DNA of 64,000 nucleotides, taken from Aurantiacibacter gangjinensis. Its GTDB lineage: Bacteria > Pseudomonadota > Alphaproteobacteria > Sphingomonadales > Sphingomonadaceae. The stretch covers positions 1,755,001 to 1,819,000 of the forward strand of contig NZ_CP018097.1 in the NCBI RefSeq assembly GCF_001886695.1, written 5' to 3'. Shown one piece after another: positions 1 through 8,073 of this stretch; the first letter of the stretch is position 1, and every line of letters begins with the position of its first letter. A program made the translations under genes and the position numbers. The notes under the pieces are model-generated. The model was not told the DNA's origin, did not search any database, and saw only the letters and a program-made list of their open reading frames with translations.

Positions 1-319
<319 letters not shown>

Positions 320-332
320 TTTGCCGAACTGC

Positions 333-404
333 GTCCCAGCGAAAGCTGGGACCTCTTTTAGCAGTCGTGCTATATCCGGGAACGGTCCCAGCCTTCGCTG
401 GGAC
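333..404. repeat. Paired 20-nt palindromes (REP/BIME-like), possible guaB terminator
   Basis: Two perfect hairpins lie head to head. The first is GTCCCAGC-GAAA-GCTGGGAC at 333-352, followed by CTCTTTTA. The second is GTCCCAGC-CTTC-GCTGGGAC at 385-404. The arms are identical and the loops differ, so this looks like a two-unit intergenic repeat rather than one simple terminator. The T-rich stretch after the first hairpin would suit rho-independent termination of guaB. A related pair with GTYCCTGC arms lies at 2899-2967. Confidence 0.7.
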
Positions 405-444
405 TCCCGATAGGGCGACGACTGGGCTGCCAGGACCAATCAAC

Positions 445-957
445 ATGACCCCCGAAGCGCGCATCGCTCGCCTGTTCCGCCTCGATGCGGAGGGCTGGGC
501 GCGGCACGCCAATCCGTGGAGCGGGTGGAGCCGGATCGTCACCGGTATGAGCCTCATCATCATCGCCATCTGGAGCCGCGTGTGGATCGGCTGGTGGTCG
601 CTGCTCCCCATCGCACTTGTCGCGTTCTGGCTGTGGATCAATCCCCGCCTGTTCGCGCCCGCCCGCGATGACAGCGCGTGGATCTCCCGCGGTGTGTTTG
701 GCGAGCAAATGTGGGCGGCGCGCGGCGAATTGCCGCAGCCCTATATCGGCGCAAAGCTGCCGCATATCTTCAATGCCGTCGCTGGGATTGGCGCCATCGT
801 CCTCATCTATGGGCTTGTCGTATTGTCGCCGGTGGAAACGGTGATCGGGGCGAGCATCGCCTATGCCGGAAAACTGGCCTTCATCGGCGAGATGGTGAAG
901 CTGTACGATCGCGTGACGGCCGCGCATCCCGAACGCGCCTATCGCGGCTGGCCGTGA
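445..957 (+). CDS. DUF6653-like integral membrane protein
   Basis: 170 residues from the ATG at 445. The frame is open further upstream to 316, but that extension runs through the palindromic repeat and reads as non-protein. The N-terminus has an RHANPWSGWSR motif followed by a hydrophobic region rich in Trp (SRVWIGWWSLLPIALVAFW) and then INPRLF. This matches my memory of DUF6653 family membrane proteins found in Sphingomonadales and Rhodobacterales. Two further hydrophobic segments lie around residues 105-140, so three or four membrane spans are likely. No catalytic motif is visible and the function is unknown. It stands alone between guaB and rsmB on the same strand. Confidence 0.65.
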   Translation: MTPEARIARLFRLDAEGWARHANPWSGWSRIVTGMSLIIIAIWSRVWIGWWSLLPIALVAFWLWINPRLFAPARDDSAWISRGVFGEQMWAARGELPQPYIGAKLPHIFNAVAGIGAIVLIYGLVVLSPVETVIGASIAYAGKLAFIGEMVKLYDRVTAAHPERAYRGWP

Positions 958-1150
958 TAGCGGTTGTCCTACAGAGGATAGCAACGCTAGGGGCGGACGC
1001 GATGAACCATATGCCGTCCCAAAACCCGTTCTGTTGCGAAAGGTTACACTCTTACAGTGATTCCGCGCAGCAAATCTCTGATTTTGCAGGAACATTCACC
1101 TGTATTGGTTTTTCGAAACCGGTGCTTTGGCGCTCCATGATGGTGCAGTC

Positions 1151-2329
1151 ATGAGGCCCGCCGCCCGCATCCAGTCCGCAATCGAGATCCTCGATGCCAT
1201 CATCGCCGCCGCCCGCTCCGGCGGCGCACCTGCGGATCGTATCCTGGCCGACTGGTTCAAGGGCAATCGCTATGCCGGCAGCAAGGACAAGCGCGCTATC
1301 CGCGAACTGGTTTATGACGCGATCCGCGCCTGCGGTCCGGTGCCGGAAACGGGCAGGGCGGCGATGCTGGGGCTGGTCGAAGAGCGGCCCGAACTGCGCG
1401 ATCTGTTCGACGGCTCGCAATACGGTCCCGCTGCAATTGTGGACGGCGAACGGGTGGCGGAAGGCGGCGTTGCGCCCGAGTGGCTGGAAGACCGGCTGAT
1501 CGCCTCCGGGATCGAGCAAGCCGATGCGGAGGCGCTGCTGGGCCGCGCGCCGCTCGACATGCGGATCAACCGGCTGAAAGTGCCCGAAGGTTTGCCGGAC
1601 CTGCCGGAGCCGGGCGAAGCGCTCGCAGCGCCCGATGCGCTGCGCTTCCCCACCGGCACGCAGGCGAGCGGGTGGGATGCCTATCGCGATGGCCTTGTCG
1701 AAGTGCAGGACCATGGCAGCCAGATCGCTTGTATGGCGGTCGGCGCGCAAGGCGGCGAGACGGTGATCGACCTGTGCGCGGGCGCGGGCGGCAAGACGCT
1801 GGCGCTGGCAGCGGCGATGCGCAACGAAGGCACGCTCGTCGCCGCCGATACCGATCGCCGCCGCCTCTCCCAGCTCGGACCTCGCGCCGAGCGGGCTGGG
1901 GCAGCCGTCTCTGCCGAAGTGCTGCTGGATCCCGGCCGCGAGCTGGAAGCGCTGGAACCGTGGCTGGGCAAGGCGGACCGCGTGCTTGTCGATGCGCCGT
2001 GCTCGGGAACGGGCACATGGCGGCGCAACCCGGAAGCGCGCTGGCGGCTCTCCGAAGCGGAAATCGCACGCTATGTTAAAACGCAGGCGCATGTGCTTGC
2101 TATCGCTGCGGAATTGGTGCGCGAAGGTGGCTCGATCACCTATGTCGTGTGCTCTTTGCTGGACGAGGAAGGCCCGCGCCAGATGGCCGACTTCCTCGCT
2201 GCCCATTCCGGCTGGCAAGCGCAGGCGCTCGATTTGCCGCTCGGCACTGAACGTGGCGATGGCATCCGCCTGCTGCCGTCCCGCGACGGCACGGACGGGT
2301 TTTTCATCGCACGTATAGGTAAGTCGTGA
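1151..2329 (+). CDS. rsmB: RsmB/NOP-family RNA (cytosine-5) methyltransferase
   Basis: 392 residues from the ATG at 1151. An in-frame TTG at 1127 is possible but less likely. The N-terminal ~140 residues resemble the NusB-like RNA-binding domain of RsmB. The Rossmann methyltransferase domain follows, with the SAM-binding motif DLCAGAGGKTLALA. The two RsmB cysteines are present: motif IV VDAPCSGTGTWRRNP and motif VI ITYVVCSLLDEEG. The family methylates C967 of 16S rRNA using SAM, with one Cys forming the covalent intermediate and the other aiding product release. Length is close to the usual ~430. The exact rRNA target is inferred, since Sphingomonadales have several NOP paralogues. Confidence 0.88.
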   Translation: MRPAARIQSAIEILDAIIAAARSGGAPADRILADWFKGNRYAGSKDKRAIRELVYDAIRACGPVPETGRAAMLGLVEERPELRDLFDGSQYGPAAIVDGERVAEGGVAPEWLEDRLIASGIEQADAEALLGRAPLDMRINRLKVPEGLPDLPEPGEALAAPDALRFPTGTQASGWDAYRDGLVEVQDHGSQIACMAVGAQGGETVIDLCAGAGGKTLALAAAMRNEGTLVAADTDRRRLSQLGPRAERAGAAVSAEVLLDPGRELEALEPWLGKADRVLVDAPCSGTGTWRRNPEARWRLSEAEIARYVKTQAHVLAIAAELVREGGSITYVVCSLLDEEGPRQMADFLAAHSGWQAQALDLPLGTERGDGIRLLPSRDGTDGFFIARIGKS

Positions 2330-2391
2330 TAGCAAGCCGTTTCATGGGCGCTGACCACCCTTCCTATCCGTCTATGTTCAAGGAGTTTTTC

Positions 2392-2889
2392 ATGCGATAT
2401 GCGCCCGCCGCCGCTGCCCTGTCCCTCGTCTTTGCCGTGCAGGCGAGCATTGGGCTGGCGCAGGATGAGCGGGCCGATCCGCGTGCGCAGGCGCTGGTGG
2501 CAGAAGGGCGCGCCCAGCTGGAAGCGGGGCAGACGCAAGAGGCCATCACCAGTTTCGAAGCCGCGCTGGCCGTGTCGCCGGGCTATACGCAGGTCTATCT
2601 CGATCTCGCCGATGTCGCGCGTGCCGAAGGCCTGCAGGGCCGCGCCATCCATTTCTATCGCGAAGCGCAGGAGCGTGACCCGATGAACCTTGCCGCCATT
2701 TCAGGCGAGGGCGAGGCGCTGGTGGAGAAGGGCGCATTGACTGCCGCGCGCGAGAACCTGTCGCGCTTGCAGGATCTGTGCGGCGATACCTGCACCGAAA
2801 CCATCCAGCTCGCCGCTGCCATCGACCGCGGCCCGCCGGTAATGACGGCAGAGGCCGTGCAACCGGATGACGAAGTGACGCAGAACTGA
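2392..2889 (+). CDS. Secreted tetratricopeptide-repeat protein
   Basis: 165 residues. The start at 2392 is chosen because AAGGAG (2380-2385) sits 6 bases upstream and because it begins a clean signal peptide (MRYAPAAAALSLVFAVQASIGLAQ, split near AQ/DE). The frame extends upstream to 2326 but that stretch is not protein-like. The mature part has TPR-type helices around ARAQLEAGQTQEAITSFEAAL, YTQVYLDLADVARAEGLQGRAIHFYREAQ and a third unit with GEALVEKGALTAARENL. Two Cys (LCGDTC) near the C-terminus could form a disulfide in the periplasm. The role is unknown; TPR proteins usually act as protein-interaction scaffolds. It follows rsmB by 62 bases and may be cotranscribed. Confidence 0.75.
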   Translation: MRYAPAAAALSLVFAVQASIGLAQDERADPRAQALVAEGRAQLEAGQTQEAITSFEAALAVSPGYTQVYLDLADVARAEGLQGRAIHFYREAQERDPMNLAAISGEGEALVEKGALTAARENLSRLQDLCGDTCTETIQLAAAIDRGPPVMTAEAVQPDDEVTQN

Positions 2890-2898
2890 CTTTTACAA

Positions 2899-2967
2899 GT
2901 TCCTGCGCAGGCAGGAACCTCTATCAAGTCGCGCTGGCCTGTTGGAGGTCCCTGCCTCCGCAGGGAC
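2899..2967. repeat. Paired palindromes between convergent genes
   Basis: Hairpin GTTCCTGC-GCAG-GCAGGAAC spans 2899-2918. Hairpin GTCCCTGC-CTCC-GCAGGGAC spans 2948-2967 and abuts the last codon of rppH on the minus strand. Arm sequence and the two-unit layout resemble the element at 333-404, so they are probably the same repeat family. The pair could act as a bidirectional terminator between the TPR gene and rppH. Confidence 0.65.
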
Positions 2968-3450
2968 TCAGAGATGAGGGCGAAACCCCGCCACAACAGT
3001 CTCATAGACCTCGCGCTTGAACGGCACGATCAGCTCGGGCAGCAGGTCCGCATCGACCCATTTCCACTCGCAGAACTCCGGATGCTTGTGCGCCTCCAGG
3101 TCGATATCGCTGTCCGCGCCGGTAAAGCGCACCAGATACCAGGCCTGCCGCTGGCCGACATATTTACCGCCCCATAGCTTGCCGTGCAGCTCTGCAGGCA
3201 GGTCGTAATACAGCTCTTCCGGCAAGCGGCAGACTATCTCCAGATGCTCCGGCCCGACGCCGGTTTCCTCGCCCAGTTCGCGCAGCATGGCTTCGTCCAG
3301 GTCTTCGCCATCATCGACGCCGCCTTGGGGCATCTGCCACCAGTCACCTTCCTTGTTGTCGATGCGTTTGCCGACGAAAACCTCGCCTGCCGCATTGATC
3401 ATCATCGTGCCGACGCAGGGGCGGTAGCTGGCTTTATCCGGAGTGCTCAT
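2968..3450 (-). CDS. rppH: RNA pyrophosphohydrolase (Nudix)
   Basis: 160 residues from the ATG at 3450 (MSTPDKASYRPCVG). The frame continues upstream on the minus strand but would overlap the korA promoter area and is not protein-like. A complete Nudix box is present: GGVDDGEDLDEAMLRELGEE followed by TGV, fitting G-x5-E-x7-REUxEExGU. WWQMPQGGVD just before it is characteristic of RppH/Ap4A hydrolases. RppH removes pyrophosphate from the 5' triphosphate of mRNAs and primes RNase E decay; relatives also cleave Ap4A. Length matches the family (~160). It is divergent from korA. Confidence 0.9.
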   Translation of the reverse strand: MSTPDKASYRPCVGTMMINAAGEVFVGKRIDNKEGDWWQMPQGGVDDGEDLDEAMLRELGEETGVGPEHLEIVCRLPEELYYDLPAELHGKLWGGKYVGQRQAWYLVRFTGADSDIDLEAHKHPEFCEWKWVDADLLPELIVPFKREVYETVVAGFRPHL

Positions 3451-3584
3451 GGCGCGGCTCTGTATGACGGTGGAGCGCTGAAAGCCAGCTATTGCCGCAG
3501 GGTCAGAAAAAGTTGATTGTCTTGAGCGTGGCAGGAACCTAGGTCGCAGCCACCGCGCTTCGAAGGCGGGAAGAAAGAGTAGCA

Positions 3585-5516
3585 ATGGCGACACAGATGG
3601 CTGACGCGCAGCCCACCGACAAGAAACTGGATTCCATGGTCGTGCGCTTTGCCGGCGATAGCGGCGATGGCATGCAGCTGACGGGCGGGCAGTTCACGCT
3701 CTCTACCGCGCTGGCGGGCAATGACCTTGCGACTTTCCCCGATTTCCCCGCCGAAATCCGTGCGCCGCAGGGCACGCTGTTCGGCGTATCCGCCTTCCAG
3801 ATCAATTTCGGCAGCCGCGAAATCAACACGGCTGGCGACGCGCCCGATGTGCTGGTGGCGATGAACCCGGCGGCGCTGAAAGTGAACCTCGCTTCGCTCC
3901 GCCCCGGCGGCCTGATCATCGCCGATACGGGCGCTTTCACCCAGCGCAATCTCGACAAGGCGCATTACGAAGCCAACCCGCTGGAGGACGGCAGCCTCGC
4001 GAAGTTCGATGTGCTCGCCTTCGACATATCCGAGCTGACCATCGAGGCCGTGAAGCCCTTCGGTCTCGGCAACAAGGATGCGCTGCGGTCCAAGAATATG
4101 TGGACGCTGGGGCTGGCGCTGTGGATGTTCGACCGTCCGCGAGAGCCGATCCATGACTGGCTGAAGGCCAAGTTCAAGAGCAAGCCCGACATCGCCGATG
4201 CGAATATCGCTGCGCTCGATGCCGGCCATGCCTATGGCGAGACGGCGGAGCTTTCCGGCCCGTTGAAACAGGTCGCCATGCCGCCCGTACAGTCCGATCC
4301 CGGCCTCTACCGCACCATTACCGGCGCGGAGAGCGTTTCGCTGGGCCTCGTCGCGGGGGCGCAATTGGCGGAACTGCCGATGTTCTTCGGCGGCTATCCG
4401 ATCACGCCCGCCAGCGCGATCCTGCACCATCTCGCGCGGCTGAAGGAGTTCGGCGTCACCACCTTCCAGGCGGAAGACGAGATCGCCGCCATTTGCGCCA
4501 GCATTGGTGCGAGTTATGCAGGCCAGCTTGGCGTCACCAGCTCATCCGGCCCCGGCATTGCATTGAAGACCGAAGCGATGGGGCTTGCCATCATGGTTGA
4601 GCTGCCGCTGGTGATCGTGAACAGCCAGCGCGGCGGCCCATCCACCGGATTGCCCACCAAGACCGAGCAGAGCGATCTTTACCAGGCGGTATACGGTCGC
4701 AACGGTGATGCGCCCATGCCGGTTATCGCTGCGCGCAGCCCGGGCGATGCGTTTGAGGTCGCCATCGAGGCGTGCCGGATCGCGGTCCATTACATGACGC
4801 CCGTCATGCTGCTGACCGATGGCTACATCGCCAATGCCGCCGAGCCCTGGAAAGTCCCCGATCCTGAGGCTTACGAGCCATTCCCGGCGCAATTCATGGA
4901 CAGCCTGCCCAAAGGCGAGACGTTCCACCCCTATGCCCGCGACGAGAAGGGTGCGCGGCCGTGGGTAAAGCCCGGCACACCCGGCCTGATGCACCGCGTG
5001 GGCGGCATCGAAAAGCACGAGACGACCGGCAATATCGACTATTCGCCCGACAACCACCAGCGCATGACCGAGCTGCGCCGCGATAAGGTGCTGGGCGTCG
5101 CGGTGCCCGATCAGGAAGTCGCCCTGGGTGACACCAGCGGCGAGCTGGCCGTGGTGGGCTGGGGCAGCACCTACGGTCCGATCCATCAGGCGGTGCGCCG
5201 CCTGCGCGACAAGGGGCGCAAGGTCAGCCACATCCATGTGCGCCATATCTGGCCGCTGCCCGCCAATCTGGGTGACCTGCTCGGCGGGTTCGAGCATGTC
5301 ATCGTGCCGGAAATGAACCAGGGCCAGTTCAAGACGATATTGCGCGATCAGCTATTGGTGGATGCGGAAAGCCTCACCAAGACCAGCGGCCAGCCCTTCG
5401 GCATCGCCGAGCTTGAGGCCGAGCTGGACAAGTATTTCGACGGCATCCCCGACAATGAAGGCGGAGAGGTCGCCGTGAATGACGACCAGCTGCCCAGCCC
5501 GGTGGGAGATGAGTGA
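3585..5516 (+). CDS. korA: 2-oxoacid:ferredoxin oxidoreductase, gamma-alpha fusion subunit
   Basis: 643 residues. The N-terminal ~190 residues form the gamma domain (VVRFAGDSGDGMQLTGGQF near residue 16; FPDFPAEIRAPQGT). The alpha (pyrimidine-binding) domain follows from ~residue 240 with GAQLAELPMFFGGYPITPAS and SSGPGIALKTEAMGLA. With KorB it would oxidatively decarboxylate 2-oxoglutarate (or a related 2-oxoacid) to the acyl-CoA, reducing ferredoxin. The start has a purine-rich site (AAGAAAGAG) upstream. The stop TGA overlaps the ATG of a 32-codon gene (5516), which in turn overlaps korB, so three genes appear translationally coupled. Substrate assignment rests on family resemblance. Confidence 0.92.
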   Translation: MATQMADAQPTDKKLDSMVVRFAGDSGDGMQLTGGQFTLSTALAGNDLATFPDFPAEIRAPQGTLFGVSAFQINFGSREINTAGDAPDVLVAMNPAALKVNLASLRPGGLIIADTGAFTQRNLDKAHYEANPLEDGSLAKFDVLAFDISELTIEAVKPFGLGNKDALRSKNMWTLGLALWMFDRPREPIHDWLKAKFKSKPDIADANIAALDAGHAYGETAELSGPLKQVAMPPVQSDPGLYRTITGAESVSLGLVAGAQLAELPMFFGGYPITPASAILHHLARLKEFGVTTFQAEDEIAAICASIGASYAGQLGVTSSSGPGIALKTEAMGLAIMVELPLVIVNSQRGGPSTGLPTKTEQSDLYQAVYGRNGDAPMPVIAARSPGDAFEVAIEACRIAVHYMTPVMLLTDGYIANAAEPWKVPDPEAYEPFPAQFMDSLPKGETFHPYARDEKGARPWVKPGTPGLMHRVGGIEKHETTGNIDYSPDNHQRMTELRRDKVLGVAVPDQEVALGDTSGELAVVGWGSTYGPIHQAVRRLRDKGRKVSHIHVRHIWPLPANLGDLLGGFEHVIVPEMNQGQFKTILRDQLLVDAESLTKTSGQPFGIAELEAELDKYFDGIPDNEGGEVAVNDDQLPSPVGDE

Positions 5517-5614
5517 TGAAGCCTGATACCAGAAAGATCTGGCTTTTGGTGCTGGCTGCACTGGCCGTCACCGTTATCATCGTGTCCGGCATCGTTATTG
5601 GAAGAACGCAATGA
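5516..5614 (+). CDS. 32-residue single-span membrane peptide inside the kor operon
   Basis: The ATG at 5516-5518 overlaps the korA stop (TGATG). The TGA at 5612-5614 overlaps the korB start (ATGA). The peptide begins MKPDTRKIWLLVLAALAV, continues through a hydrophobic TVIIVSGIVIG and ends RTQ. It therefore has a short basic N-terminus, about 20 hydrophobic residues and a polar tail, a classic single transmembrane helix. The double stop-start overlap argues that it is translated rather than a chance gap. I do not recognise a family. A membrane anchor or assembly factor for the KorAB complex is possible but is inference only. Confidence 0.65.
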   Translation: MKPDTRKIWLLVLAALAVTVIIVSGIVIGRTQ

Positions 5615-6657
5615 ACGCGCCCGCAAAGATCGAAACGACCCTCAAGGACTGGGAAACCGACCAGGAGGTTCGTTGGTGTCCTGGCTGCGGGGACTATGCC
5701 ATCCTCAAGGCCGTACAGCGCACGCTGCCGCAGCTTGGCGCGGACCCGAAGAATACTTGCTTCATCTCCGGCATCGGCTGTTCCAGCCGCTTCCCTTACT
5801 ACATGGAAACATACGGCTTCCACACGATCCACGGCCGCGCGCCCGCTTTTGCCACCGGGGTAAAGCTGGCCAATCCGGATCTCGACGTGTGGCTGGTGAC
5901 GGGCGACGGCGATGGTCTTTCCATTGGTGGCAACCATTTGATGCACGTGCTGCGGCGCAACGTGAACATGCAGATCATGCTGTTCAACAACGAGATTTAC
6001 GGGCTGACCAAAGGGCAGGCTTCGCCCACCAGCCGCGTCGATACGCGCTCGCCTTCCACGCCGCTGGGCTCGGTAGACCGCCCGGCCAATCCGTGCGCCT
6101 TTGCGCTCGGTGCCGGTGCGCGCTTCATCGGCCGCGGTATCGATGTGTCCAAGCACTTGCCCGATGTTCTAAAGGCCGCCCATGCCCATCAGGGTGCAGC
6201 CTTCATCGAGATCTTCCAGAACTGCATCGTCTACAACAAGGATGTGTTCGACGATTTCGCCAAGCCGAAGGGCGCCGAGCAGCAACAGCTGTGGCTGACG
6301 CCCGGCGAGCCGATGCTGTTCGGCAGCGAGAAAACGGGCGGCGTGAAAGGCATCAGGCTCAACCAGCAGAGCCTCTCGCTGGAAGTAGTCGACGTGCCAG
6401 ATGGCGATTGGGAGAAGGCAGGCGTACTCGTGCACGACGCGACCAATCGCACGCTGGCGCACATGCTCGTCGAACTGCCTTTCGGCGAGTTTCCCATGCC
6501 GCTGGGCGTGATCTACGACGATCCTGCACCCACATTCGAAGTGGCGGTGCACGATGAAAAGCGCCGCGCCAGCGAGGGCAAGGATAACAGCCTCGCCAAA
6601 CTGCTGGCCAAGGGCCAGACCTGGACCGTGAGCGGAACGGCTGCCGATCCGGTCTGA
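5611..6657 (+). CDS. korB: 2-oxoacid:ferredoxin oxidoreductase, beta subunit
   Basis: 348 residues. The thiamine-pyrophosphate site is visible as TGDGDGLSIGGNHLMHVLRR...LFNNEIYGLTKGQ. Candidate [4Fe-4S] ligands are Cys23 and Cys26 (WCPGCGDYAIL), Cys57 (GIGCSSRFPYY) and the later Cys of EIFQNCIVYN, which is the set used by two-subunit KOR/POR enzymes carrying one proximal cluster. Together with KorA it forms the catalytic complex. The start overlaps the preceding micropeptide stop, so translation is probably coupled. Length is normal for the family (~340). The ferredoxin partner is not in the window. Confidence 0.92.
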   Translation: MNAPAKIETTLKDWETDQEVRWCPGCGDYAILKAVQRTLPQLGADPKNTCFISGIGCSSRFPYYMETYGFHTIHGRAPAFATGVKLANPDLDVWLVTGDGDGLSIGGNHLMHVLRRNVNMQIMLFNNEIYGLTKGQASPTSRVDTRSPSTPLGSVDRPANPCAFALGAGARFIGRGIDVSKHLPDVLKAAHAHQGAAFIEIFQNCIVYNKDVFDDFAKPKGAEQQQLWLTPGEPMLFGSEKTGGVKGIRLNQQSLSLEVVDVPDGDWEKAGVLVHDATNRTLAHMLVELPFGEFPMPLGVIYDDPAPTFEVAVHDEKRRASEGKDNSLAKLLAKGQTWTVSGTAADPV

Positions 6658-6693
6658 CCGCAGCCGGTCGACACTCTCTTGCAGAAGCGTTCA

Positions 6694-6712
6694 GCCCCGC
6701 CTAAGGCGGGGC
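6694..6712 (+). terminator. GC-rich hairpin after korB
   Basis: GCCCCGCC-TAA-GGCGGGGC is a perfect 8-bp stem with a 3-base loop, 36 bases after the korB stop. No T-run follows, so it may act as a transcript-stabilising hairpin or a weak terminator rather than a strong intrinsic one. Confidence 0.45.
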
Positions 6713-6783
6713 CGCTTAGGGCTGCTCCGGGATGGGCTAATAGCGCCTCCAAAGCGTTGTAAAATGAGGGATTAATTTAGATT

Positions 6784-8073
6784 ATGCTGATGGCCGCACC
6801 ATCGGAGGTGATCCAGGACGGGCGGAGCATTTATCGCTCTTTCGGCCTCCAGGTCCTCGCCTGCGTCGTGCTGGGCACGCTGTTGCCGCCCTTCATCTAC
6901 GCGCGCGCAGATTTCGACATTCTGTCCAATATGTGGATGCAGAACAGCATCGTCGCCTCCATTATCGCATTGGTTGCCGGCATCTTCTTCGCGCGGCGGA
7001 TGAACTTTTACCCCGGCGTGCGCCAGCTGGGCGCAGTGGTGCCGACTTTCATCGCCACCTTCGGCTTCGTGGCGCTGATGATCCTGGCCTTCCGTTTCTC
7101 TTACTCGAACCAGATCCTGTTCATCAATTTCGTCACCTCTGTGGTGGTCTATATCGGCGTGATGGCGCTGGCGACGCGGGCGGACAGCAAGGTGTTCTTC
7201 ACCGTGCCCGGCGGAAGGATCGAGCGGCTGAAGACCGCGGGCCTCACCATGCGGATGCTGTCGGACCCGTCGCAGGTCTTGCCGCGCAACGCGGTGATCG
7301 TTGCCGATTTCCAGGCTGAGCATAACGATGACTGGGAACGGCTGCTGGCCAATGCCGCGCTCGCCGGCATCCCGGTGTTCCATTTCAAGCAGGTATATGA
7401 GGCGGCGACCGGCAAGGTGCAGGTGGAGCACCTGTCCGAGAACAGCTTTGGATCGCTGCTGCCCAACATGTCCTTTGTGCGGCTAAAGCGCGCCATGGAC
7501 ATCGCGCTGGTGCTGGTCCTGCTGCCCTTCGCGATCATCCCGCTGGTTGTAGTGGCTGCGCTCATAAAGCTGGATTCGCCCGGACCGATCCTCTTCCGGC
7601 AGGAGCGGCTGGGCTATCGCGGCGTGCCGTTCAAGGTGGCGAAGTTCCGCACCATGCGCACCGAAACGGCGGCCTCGACAGCTGAGGAACGCCGCGCCAA
7701 GGCGATGACCGGCGACAACGATCCACGCATTACGCGGCTGGGCGCATTCCTGCGCCGCACGCGCATCGACGAATTGCCGCAGATGATAAACATCCTGCTT
7801 GGCCATATGAGCTGGATCGGCCCGCGCCCCGAAGCGGTGGAACTGGGCCGCTGGTATCAGGAAGAAATCCCGTTTTACGATTACCGCCACATCGTGCGGC
7901 CCGGCATCACCGGCTGGGCGCAGGTGAACCAGGGCCATGTGACCAATTTGCAGGATATCGATGCAAAGCTGCAATACGACTTCTATTACATCAAGAACTT
8001 CTCGTACTGGCTCGATTTCCTGATCCTGATGCGCACCGCCAAGGTCGTGTTCACCGGTCACGGCGCTCGCTAG
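6784..8073 (+). CDS. Polyprenyl-phosphate sugar-1-phosphate transferase (exopolysaccharide initiation)
   Basis: 429 residues. Four hydrophobic segments occupy roughly residues 18-110, followed by a soluble region. A C-terminal bacterial sugar transferase domain runs from ~residue 235 (KRAMDIALVLVLLPFAIIPL) through SPGPILFRQERLG, FRTMR, RTRIDELPQ and GPRPE to the FYYIKNFS end. Such enzymes (WcaJ/ExoY/EpsE class) load the first sugar phosphate onto undecaprenyl phosphate at the inner membrane. An alternative ATG lies at 6790; neither has a strong ribosome site. It converges on a Wzz-like gene, overlapping it by 4 bases, which supports a polysaccharide role. The sugar specificity cannot be read from sequence. 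Confidence 0.85.
   Translation: MLMAAPSEVIQDGRSIYRSFGLQVLACVVLGTLLPPFIYARADFDILSNMWMQNSIVASIIALVAGIFFARRMNFYPGVRQLGAVVPTFIATFGFVALMILAFRFSYSNQILFINFVTSVVVYIGVMALATRADSKVFFTVPGGRIERLKTAGLTMRMLSDPSQVLPRNAVIVADFQAEHNDDWERLLANAALAGIPVFHFKQVYEAATGKVQVEHLSENSFGSLLPNMSFVRLKRAMDIALVLVLLPFAIIPLVVVAALIKLDSPGPILFRQERLGYRGVPFKVAKFRTMRTETAASTAEERRAKAMTGDNDPRITRLGAFLRRTRIDELPQMINILLGHMSWIGPRPEAVELGRWYQEEIPFYDYRHIVRPGITGWAQVNQGHVTNLQDIDAKLQYDFYYIKNFSYWLDFLILMRTAKVVFTGHGAR

Noticed and set aside
1002-1154. Possible 50-residue ORF between the DUF6653-like gene and rsmB
   Set aside because: No ribosome site, no recognisable signal and low-complexity translation; overlaps the rsmB start.
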